Part shown: in pieces, positions 53,925 to 62,904 of the stretch | Numbering within the stretch: the first letter of the stretch is position 1 | Layout of the letters: each line of letters starts with the position of its first letter | Assembly (NCBI GenBank): GCA_024196135.1 | Contig: JAMQCK010000083.1 | Location: 20,302 to 84,301 of the forward strand | Origin: Pleurotus ostreatus/Saccharomyces cerevisiae fusant | Lineage: Eukaryota; Opisthokonta | Length of the DNA: 64,000 nt | Reading direction: 5' to 3' | Program-made: the position numbers and the translations under genes | The notes under the pieces: generated by a model | What the model was told of the DNA's origin: nothing | The model's database searches: none | What the model saw: only the letters and a program-made list of their open reading frames with translations

Positions 53925-55528
53925 TTCTGGTGCACTCTCGTCTAGATCGCCTGCTGTACTTCGGACTGACAAGCTCGTTGCGCAGTCACCGGAGAACAGA
54001 TTTTGGCGAGGATGGCGGTAAAGAGTGTGTGGGACGGTGAAACCTTGCGCTTCCGGAGACGCCGTCCTTTATGTCGGCCTCGGCTTCACCGACGGGAATT
54101 GATGATTGTTGCCGAAAGACAATAAACCGATCTCGGCGAACCCATCGCCATGACGAAGACACCGCAGGAAGTGTCGTGGATATGCTGCTATTGTCCATGG
54201 CGCACGTCGGCCGCGTCAGAACATTCGTGCCATTGAAATGTGTTGGGGTCTAATGTCGGCCGTGGAGGCAGCAATCGCCGAGCAGCACGCCGGCGTACGT
54301 GCGCTTGGCGAGATGAAGGAGCGCGGAAGATGGCTATGTAGGTCGTGGTCGATTATGTCTTGGAGGCCGAGAGAATTATACCAGGAGCGTTGGGGCGCTC
54401 TCACAGGCCAGAACCAGAGGGTATGTGCTACTGTAAGCCCTGTTACCTCGTAGTCAGCTCACATTGTAACATATTGCAAGCTGAAGGCACCAACGGTACT
54501 CGCACAAGAAAGACAATAAAGAAACAATCAGCTGATCCGGGGAAGCACGAGATGACTTCGAGCTAAAGACGGCGAGCGAGATTCGATTAGGTGTCATCTC
54601 TCGGAGTCGCTATTGTGTGTTATTTCGTGGCGGTACGTTTATAGGAGAGTTCGAAGCGAGGAGTGCACGAGCGAGGTTCGGACTCATTGATGGTGGCTAG
54701 CGCCAACCGCCAGCTGCGGCATTTGCCGAACAACTTGGCAAGCACGTGCGACGTTTCTCACGAGGAGGACCGCCGCCTCGCCTGCCTCCCACCATCATCT
54801 CCATAATCCTATGCTTGCTAACACGACATATCCGACCTCTTTTTGGAATGAGAAAAGGCTACATTCAACAGGAAACCGCTCTAGATCCGCACACTGACGC
54901 GTGATTTACTGGCAACAGCGCGCAAGTGGCTTGAGTACAGCCTACGCTCTAAGTGCTCCCTGTCGCGGCCGTCAAACCTATATTTACTTGTCTTAACTAC
55001 AGCTTCAAGCTCCTGACGACTCGCAAGACTGCATTATGGTATCACCAATTCGGAAGGGCATTATGGCCCCATTTAGACATGCTTGTTCTTCTGTAACGAC
55101 GCGGTTGACATAGAGATCACACATCTACTCACGCTTCATTTCTCCCCCGAACCTGATGTATGTGCCCTTGTTTCCTCTACGAGAAAACAACGCTTACCGC
55201 TTTTATTCAAGATTTCCGCATTCGCGTTCAATGGGCGATGACATCTGGTATGCACTTATATGCTCTGAGGCGAAGTCGTTTACCCTCAGAAACGACCGCC
55301 TCTTACGACTCCGAACGCCTCGTCCCGAAAACGCCTTTTACGTCGCTTGTTAAAGAATCGCACGTCTACGTCGCCTACGTTGAACACGACCAACTTCACG
55401 GTATCTTGGTGAGTCCATGTCGCCACAATGTGACCGCGCCACTTAGTGACTGGCATGCGTAGAAACATACACGCCTTCTACGATTCCTCCTCTCTTCTTC
55501 AAGCTTATCGCTTGCTCAAGCTTCCTAA
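53925..55528. promoter_or_regulatory. Divergent region between F4 and P4
   Basis: 1.6 kb without a gene. The F4 side carries the conserved module: CCGAAAGACAATAA (54112-54125, ~190 bp from the start) and TATGCTGCTATTGTCC (about 54180). Nearer P4, CCAACCGCCAGCTGCGGCAT (about 54700) is another fragment of the repeat. A CT-rich pre-start region precedes P4. Confidence 0.5.
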
Positions 55529-57931
55529 ATGGCACCAAAACGCCACGGTCTGTTCTGCAGGCTGCGTTCTGGCGTGCGCAGGCTCGCACGCCGGAATGGA
55601 GATCGAAGTGCCTCTCACGATAGCGCCCCATTTCCCTCTGATAACGCTCGTCATGGACCATATCTCGACATCAACATCCACGACTTTGATGACTCGGACT
55701 CCACCGCATTCTCATCTAGCACATCCTCGTCGACGACTGTTCGAGCGCGTGCTGAGGCTGCAATCACCCTGAGGACTTCCGAACAGTATTCTGTAGACCC
55801 TCGGAACCCCGATCTTCGCCAGATACGGAACAGGCTCGACTTCGCCAGGGACGCTGGCCCCTCGCAGCCGCGCTCGTCGATGCCTGCAGGGCGGGATCGA
55901 TGTGTCACCCTCGACCCATGACGCTGCGAGTCCTTCTCTTGCTCCTGTCATTGAGGAGGCCGTCAGGCAAGCCAGTTCAAGGATACAGCATCCTTTGCCT
56001 GCAGTCCCTCGCGTCGACAATGCAGCGCCGCCGCCGGTACCACCCTCGAACCCGGTACCACACTCGAACCCCGGGCCGTCGTGTGCGGCGCCAATGCCTG
56101 CTCAAGCGCAGCCCGCTACAGCTGCGAACATCGGCAGCGATTCCGGCAGTGCCCCGCCGCGTCCCCCACGGAATCCCGAGCGGTCCCGGTCTGTCGCTTC
56201 CCGTGAGGCGGGCGAGCCTCTTCAAGCTGTCGCTCCCAACACCGGGGAGGGTAGCGCGCAAGCAAATCCTGAGCCCAATCCTCCGTCGCCTACCCCGACT
56301 CGCATCGAGTATCCGGCCTCGCCGCCATTCGTGACTGCCTCACCCTCACCCTCAGTGTCGGAGTCGGCGTCGGCTGCACCGCAGCCCGCGATCTTTGACG
56401 TCCTACAGCTCCTCTCCTACATTGCGGATACCCTCTTCACCATCAGCGGGCAGCTGAATGCCAACCACAACATACTCGTCGAACGCATCAACGTCACCTC
56501 TGGCCATAGCTACAGAATCCTTGGGGACATCGTTCAAGCTACGCAGAGGCGCGACGGGAGGTCCGCCACGCTTTCATCGTCCTACGAGGGCCCCTCAGGG
56601 GCTTCTGGAGCTCTGCCGCCTGAACCACCCGAGGTGGTCTCGGGCATCCCTGCTGGGAGGGCGGAAACTCCTCAGCCTGAGCTGACCGCAGATTTGGAGC
56701 AATCACCATACGCCCCCACCGAACTCGACACTCCTCTTGACGATGTGCCTGCGAGTTTGTCCATCGAGATCGTCGAGGTGGACAACGAACTTCTGCCTGT
56801 TGACCTTGGAGGAGGAGACGATCCGCATGCGGCGGAGGCTGCGACCGCGCCAGCTCAGGCTCTCGGTTCCATGGATGGGCCTCTTGACGAGAGCGAGGCG
56901 CCTGAGTCCGCGACTGGAACGCATGGAGAGGCATCAGCGCCTGCTGATGCTGCTGAGTTTTCCTCTCAGCCCAATCTGGCCGTCGGCGTTAACGTCGGCC
57001 AGGCGGATGGCAGCCAGGGACCTGCTGCACCCTTCGAGGCACCGTCCTCAGGCTCAGACACCGAGTCTCTCAGTGACGCCGACTCTAAGGGCTCGGTTAT
57101 GGAGCCACAGGTCGCACTGGACGAGGGTCCCATCAACACCCTCGTAAGCTGCCGCTCGACCAACGAGTTTTGCCCAGACACTTTGCAGCTCATCGTCGAC
57201 GTCGGGACCAATGGTGTAGTTCGCACCGGTGACAAGCTCTTCTTCCTCGGTGACTTCGACGAGGCTATCATCCGACTTCCCGGTATCTGCACCGCGCGCG
57301 ATACTCAATGGTCCACGCTGCACCTTCGAATCGGTCAGTCGGAAGACCGCAATGGTCAGGACTCTATGCTCAGGGTTTTGAGCTGCCTCAGGCCGTTTCT
57401 GCGCCGCTTCATCGGGGTTCACCTTGTCATGGATGTAGATCGCGAAGTCAAGGCTCGGAGCGAGGCACTTTCAATCACGATTTTCTGTGCCTCCGTTCCC
57501 TGTGTGTTGAGGGTAAGATAACCCGTAACCGCCTGCTCGTATTCCCCCTTCACCAACTTCGCCATCTCAACATCCAATCGAAGCTAGGCGCTGCTGTTGT
57601 TTTAGATGCCCTTGACCGCTCTAAGCTGCTGGAAGTTCTATCGCTTGACCTTCGAAGCCTGGAGGGACGAGAGTCTAATCTCGTAGGAGCTATTGAAGGG
57701 CCTCTGGTACTGCCACAGTATATCCGCTTCCCGCCCGCCATGTATATCACGGTGGACGAGCTCGTCCCGCTCGTGCCGCAACTAGTTCAAGCTGCCGAGA
57801 CGACGACGACGGACCTTCGTCTCCGGGTTGCAAATCCAGATTCATGCTCTACCGAGATGGAGAGGCTATTCGATCGGCGGGAAGATTGGGTTCTTCGCGG
57901 TGGCCAAAACGAAACCCGTAATGCGATGTAG
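55529..57931 (+). pseudogene. P4, paralogue of P3 with two compensating frameshifts
   Basis: The span from ATG 55529 to the stop at 57931 is 2403 nt, exactly the length of P3. The reading frame breaks twice: near 55888-55895 (GCAGGGCGGG, one extra base relative to the continuing frame) and near 57462-57466 (GAGGCAC, one base missing); the two shifts cancel. The three segments match P3 in order: basic start (MAPKRHGLFCRLRSGVRRL), disordered middle with an acidic serine cluster (SDTESLSDADSKG), then TLQLIVDVGTNG, KLFFLGDFDEAI and, after the second break, FPLHQLRHLNIQ to the C-terminus. As sequenced, translation would stop at 55921 after 130 residues. Either a young pseudogene or homopolymer errors; the protein-like conservation of all three segments favours a recently functional gene. 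Tail to tail with F5, 36 bp apart. Confidence 0.7.
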
Positions 57932-57967
57932 TATTGAAATGAAGATGTACTTTACGCTACGCTGTGC

Positions 57968-59688
57968 TTAGCAGATATTTAATGAACGACATGCATTTTC
58001 CATATCCTCGTATGTCTTGGTCAGTGAGTGTAAATGAGGGGGTAAGTATGGGGAAGGGTCGAAGTGGTCAGGTTCAAGGTCATATCCGTCATACCCGTAA
58101 TAACGAAGTACCATCAGGCCTTGCAGTTCGTTACTTCGCAGAAGAGTTACGACATCGTCGTGGTGCCCAGGGTATATCCATTGCAGGCTAAGTGCCCGCA
58201 GACGCGCCGATGCGCGCTTCAGCATGATGAGGATCGCCTCTGCCTGAAGACCTCCCATACTGATATCCAGGCGATGTAGATTGGGAGGCGTTATTCCGCC
58301 AAAGAGATTCGACCAGTCCGACATGCCTCTGAGCATGAGGATGCGCAGTTGTGGCAGCTGTATAGGCGCCGGGAGGGTGGGAATGAGGTAGCCGTCGTCT
58401 GTGCTGGGGTATATGTGCGGAGGCGGCTTCACCACCGCTTGGAGTACTTGTACGTGAGAACACGCACGAAGAAAGCCCATGATTTCTTTGGCGTAAATCA
58501 AGTCCACTCCCACATGGGTCAATCCTTGGAACGTCGCCGCCGGGGGTATAGGAGTCGCGTGGGACCACTGTACGACACGAAGTACGGGTGACATGTAGAA
58601 CACCTCCCAGAGACGTGAAGCCGTTGCGCAACCCGCATCAGTCCTGCCAAAGCGCAGAATGGCTCGCGACAAGGACGTGAACAAGTCGCGCGAGAGTTCA
58701 AGCAGGGGCTTGACCAGATCCGATACGGAAGGAGGTTCGTGTATCACGATGATGGAAATTTCCTCCCAACGACCGGCGGACGCCGCAATAAGGCTCATGA
58801 ACTGCCGACAAGCCTTTACGCTCCGGGCGTTGATATTTGTATGATAGAAGTCGTTCAGCCGCAGCGTCAGGGGGAGGCCCTTGGAGTACTCGAGACTGAG
58901 CTTCAGGGCGGCGACGTCGCAAGCGTGAGGTAGCGGGATATCGATCAGCGTCCAGAGCTGAGGACAACCGCGCGTGATTGTGTGCCAACGCCAGCAGACG
59001 CGGTCGATGATCATCGTCTCCCGAATGTAAAATGACCCTGTCCAGCTGTGGTGCAGTCTATGAGGGTCCGTTTGTTCGTCCCGCGGGTAATCAAAGAGTT
59101 CGTTCGGGTCGCCGCACATCAGGAAGATGGCGCACAGCACCTCAGTGGGCAAGCGATGGATATAACACGGATTGGGCGCGAGCTTGTTCTTCCTGCGCTT
59201 GTGACGTGCGATGACCACTGCAGACGACGACGATGAGCGAGTAATCAGAGGTCTGAGCTTGAGATCTACCTTCCAAGGGTACTGAATGGTCCCCGTACGC
59301 ATGCGCGATGCCTATATCTTCTCAGCGCAAGGTAATGAGCAACGCGGAGACGGACTTACTGGGCGGGCCGACGACGAGATACTTGCCCTCCGAGGACAGC
59401 AACAAAAGTCCTTTCAGCTCATCTGTAGGAGTGTTAAGCACTCTTATCATCATAGAAAAAAGGGAAGACCTACCCGGTACATTTCTCAAAGAATCCTTGG
59501 CGAGGAATGCGAGTTCCACCTCCGCTTCAGGTCCAGATGGAGCCTGGCTTTGAATCGCCGGGGTACGGCAACCGGCTGGGTTCCGTATGAGCTCCGGATG
59601 CTACGTGGAGGGCATATAAGAACGTACTATTGGCACCAAGGATCTGAGGTAGCTCAGGGTAAGTGCGCGCGTTCTGCGTGCGGGACAT
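57968..59688 (-). CDS. F-box protein F5, 505 aa
   Basis: Exons 59628-59688, 59474-59575, 59360-59422, 59270-59311, 57968-59217, in frame. The N-terminal module (MSRTQNARTYPELPQIL; VELAFLAKDSLRNVPG; LSSEGKYLVVGPP; YGDHSVPLE) is shared with F3 and F6; exon 1 (61 nt), exon 3 (63 nt) and exon 4 (42 nt) match F6 in length. The F-box is IHRLPTEVLCAIFLMCG, then IDRVCWRWHTITRGCPQLWT. C-terminal LRR-like units include LRILMLRGMSDWSNLF and LHRLDISMGGLQ. Probable SCF substrate receptor. Equivalent of F3 in the second P-F-F block. Intact. Confidence 0.72.
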
Positions 59689-60170
59689 GACCAATGGCGT
59701 ATATTGCCGAAGACGATAGAAAGTTATGCGCGGTCGAGCTCAGCTCAATTGTTGTGCAATTGTTTGAGAGGGGATGAGGACATGTTGCGGAGCCGTCATT
59801 CGCCCCCGCAGGGATCTTTTGAGGGACAGTCCCCCTCGGCAACATGAACGGTTCGCGCCGAAAGACAATAAGAGCTTTTCGGTGTACATATCGCCGTCGA
59901 GGAAGACACAGCTGAAGGATGAAAAGCGGCGTTGCTATGCTGTTATTGTTCTATGAGAATGCTGGCGACGCCTTCGCAGGAGACATGAGGGCGAAAGTCA
60001 ACCGCCAATGCGGCATTATCCCGGGCTCGGGCAGCACGCCGGCGCACGTGCGCCGCGCATGGGAATGTCCGACGTCCTTGCGCGTCTCTTTACCCCGATT
60101 GCGACAATTTATTCACCGACAAGGATGTTTGCGTCGACTACAACGTAGTAAAATAGGACAATCAGTATCT
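59689..60170. promoter_or_regulatory. F5 upstream region with the conserved module
   Basis: Best-preserved copy of the module: CTTTTGAGGGACAGTCCCCC, AACATGAACGGTTCG, CCGAAAGACAATAAG (59858-59872, ~170 bp from the start), CGGCGTTGCTATGCTGTTAT then TGTTC (59928-59952), ACATGAGGGCGAAAGTCAAC, CAATGCGGCATTATCCCGGG and GCCGGCGCACGTGCGCCGC. Confidence 0.75.
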
Positions 60171-61858
60171 TTACAATAAAAGATACGCTTCTTCCGCGGC
60201 TTCGTACGTTCGAGTAAAAGCGACAAGATTTGGCGGCAAGTAAGGAGACGGATCGAAGCAATCGTGCTCTCGTTCGCGCCCTTCATACGGCTCGTAGCGA
60301 AGAAACTTCAGCTGCTCTAATTCTTCGCTTCGAAGGAGAGCCGCGATCTCGTCATCGCACCCCGGCCGTACCCAACGAAGGGCCAGCATGCCGAGACGCG
60401 CTGACGAGCGGTTCAACATAGCCCTTATCGGGCTGGCCTGAATGCCCGCGAGGACCATGTCCAGTCGTCGGATGTTGGGCGCCGTGATCCCGTCGAAAAA
60501 GCGCGTCCAGTCGTACATGCCTCGAAGTGTGAGTGCACGAAGATGAGGAAGGCGTATAGGTGCGGACAAGGCCTGGATCAGATGGCCGTCGTTTCTACCC
60601 ACAAAGGCGTCCGCGGGTTGAACGACCGCTTGCAGGACTTGCAGCTGAGGGCAGGCGCTGACGAGCGCCATGAGATCCTCAGGTAGGATCACCTCTATGC
60701 CGACGTGGGTGAGGCGTTGCAGGACGCACGACGGGGCATCGACGAATGTGTAGAACCACTGCACGGTGTGAAGCGCGGGCGAAGCATAGACCTTCTCCCA
60801 GAGCCGGGACGTCGTTGTGCGGGCGAAGTCGTCCGCAAAGAAGCGGACCATCGCTCGCTTAACGGACGTGAAGGAACGGTCCGCTATGTGGAGCAGAGGA
60901 GAGACCATCTCGTGCACCGTCGGGGACTTGGAGTGCAGGATGATGGAGATTTCCTGCCAGCGACTGGCGGAAGCGGCAACGAGGGTCATGAATCTTTGAC
61001 ATACGTCGACTCGACGTGTTGGCGCGCCATGAAAGTCGTTGATCCGTAGTGTCAGAGGGAGACCCCTCGAGTACTTCAAGCCGAGCTGCAAGGCGGCAAT
61101 ATCACAAGGCTGGGGGAACGAGACGTCCACCAAGGTCCAGAGATGAGGACATCCGCGCGTTGTCGTGTACCAGCGCCAGCAGACGCTTGCAATGATCATC
61201 GTCGATCGGATGTAGAAGGTGGTCTCGATATGAGCATTCCCAGGGTCCATAAGCTCGTCGCGCGGATAGTCGAAGACCTTGTCCTGGTCGCCGCACATCA
61301 GGAAAATGGCGCACAACACCTCGGTCGGCAAGCGATGGATAAAGCAAGGATGGGGAGATAGCCTGGTCTTCCCGTCCTTGTGACGCGCGATAATCACTGC
61401 GGGCAGTGGTAAGTCAATGGTCAAAGAGCCGAGCACAAGCTTTACCTTCCAAAGGTACCGGATGGTCTCCGTACGCGGGAGCGACGTCTATCACTTCTCA
61501 GCGAGATATACGGGAAGCATGGTGACTAGCTTACCTGACGGGCCGACGGCGAGATACTTGCCGTCCGAGGACAGAACCGAGAAGCCCTGCAATTCTTCTG
61601 TATGCTTATTCAGCGCCCGCATCATGTCAAAATGGGACGATTTACCGGGAACATCTTCCACAGAATCCTTGCTGAGGAAGGCGAGTACCACCTCCGCTTC
61701 AGGTTTCAGTGGGGCCTGGACTTGTATTGTCGGGGGAAGGCGACCTGTTGTACTCTGCATTAGTTACTGTGCACTGTAAGAGCTCTCAAGAATGTACCGT
61801 GATTGCCAGTGGTGTCAAGTAGCTCAGAGCAAGAGTGCGCGTTCTGCATATGAGACAT
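60171..61858 (-). CDS. F-box protein F6, 496 aa
   Basis: Exons 61798-61858, 61646-61744, 61535-61597, 61446-61487 and 60171-61396, in frame. N-terminal module: MSHMQNAHSCSELL, LPPTIQVQAPLKPEAEVVLA, GFSVLSSDGKYLAVGP, DVAPAYGDHPVPLE. F-box: IHRLPTEVLCAIFLMCG, then IASVCWRWYTTTRGCPHLWT. C-terminal LRR-like units: LRALTLRGMYDWTRFF, IRRLDMVLAGIQ, LGMLALRWV. Closest to F5 and F3. It occupies the position of F4 in the second block but resembles F3/F5 far more in its N-terminal exons, which suggests that F4 has diverged or that F6 is a later copy. Intact. Confidence 0.72.
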
Positions 61859-62286
61859 GACCGATAGTAAATATTGCGGATGATGACAAGGATGTGAGCG
61901 GGTTTGCGTTTAGGTCGCTTGTTGTGCAAATACTTCGATGGTAGAGGGCGCGGTGTCGATCTGCCTTCGTTCCCCTCGCGAGCCTTTTGAGGGGAAGACC
62001 GCTTCGGCGACATGGACGGCTCCCACCGAAAGACAATAAGGAACCCTCGAGCGCATTGTCGTCGAAAAAAAACACAGTAGACGGAAGTCAGTCGGCGTTG
62101 CTATGCTGTTCTGCTATTGTTTGATGAGAGTTCTGGCAAAGTCACCCAGGAAGCCATGAAATTGTAGCCATGAGGGCGAAAGACAACTACGAGTACGGCA
62201 TTCCCCGGCACACGTGCCCCGCGACGCGCATGGAAAAGTCGTCGGTCAACAGACGACAACAACGCGTCTCTTTACCCACCGCGACT
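61859..62286. promoter_or_regulatory. F6 upstream region with the conserved module; also centrin 5' region
   Basis: Module copy: CCTTTTGAGGGGAAGACCGC, GACATGGACGGC, CACCGAAAGACAATAAG (62024-62040, ~168 bp from the F6 start), CGGCGTTGCTATGCTGTTCT, GCCATGAGGGCGAAAGACAA, GTACGGCATTCCCCGGC. It runs right up to the centrin gene, so centrin now has an F-box-type promoter module beside its own start. Confidence 0.7.
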
Positions 62287-62904
62287 ATGTACTCCTCCTC
62301 CGCTGCCCAGAAGGCCAAGCGCCGCACCCACACGCGCCCAGAACTGTCAGAGGAGCAGAAACAGGAGATTAAGGAGGCTTTCGAGCTCTTCGACACCGAC
62401 AAGGATGGCTGCGTCGACTACCACGAGCTCAAAGTCGCCATGCGCGCGCTCGGGTTCGACATGAAGAAGGCGGAGGTGCTGAAGATCTTACGCGACCACG
62501 ACAAGACGGGGCACGGGCTTATGGACTTTGAGGACTTTGCAAAGATCAGTGAGTGGCTGGAAAGACGCGTTTTTGATGCGGGGATTTGAGCTGACGCGAT
62601 CTCGTGATCTCAGTGAGCGAGCGCATACTGGCGCGCGACCCTATGGACGAGATACGGCGCGCGTTCCAGCTTTTCGACGACGACAACACCGGCAAAATTA
62701 GCCTACGGAACCTAAGGCGCGTCGCGAAGGAGATTGGCGACCGCCTCGAGGACGATGAGCTGTGCGTGTCGCGTGTCCTATTCCCTTCTCACCAAGCTGA
62801 CCTTTTCCCCTACCAGACAAGCCATGATCGACGAGTTCGACCTCGACCAAGACGGCGAGATCAACGAACAAGAGTTTTTCGCCATCATGACCGATGACGC
62901 GTAG
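62287..62904 (+). CDS. CDC31: Centrin (caltractin/Cdc31 type), 165 aa
   Basis: Exons 62287-62548, 62614-62761 and 62817-62904, in frame. Four EF-hands: loop 1 [12 protein letters not shown] (canonical), loop 2 [12 protein letters not shown] (degenerate), loop 3 [12 protein letters not shown] (position 12 Asn, as in other centrins), loop 4 [12 protein letters not shown] (canonical). The signature [41 protein letters not shown] and [10 protein letters not shown] is diagnostic. Centrin works at the spindle pole body and in mRNA export and repair complexes. The start at 62287 ([13 protein letters not shown]) is preferred: an in-frame ATG at 62170 lies inside the promoter module shared with the F-box genes, so reading from there would translate promoter repeat. 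An ATG at 62230 remains possible. Confidence 0.93.

Noticed and set aside
62170..62286. Upstream in-frame ATG that would lengthen centrin by 39 residues
   Set aside because: The segment matches the promoter module found upstream of the other F-box genes, so it is probably not coding; 62287 fits the family N-terminus.
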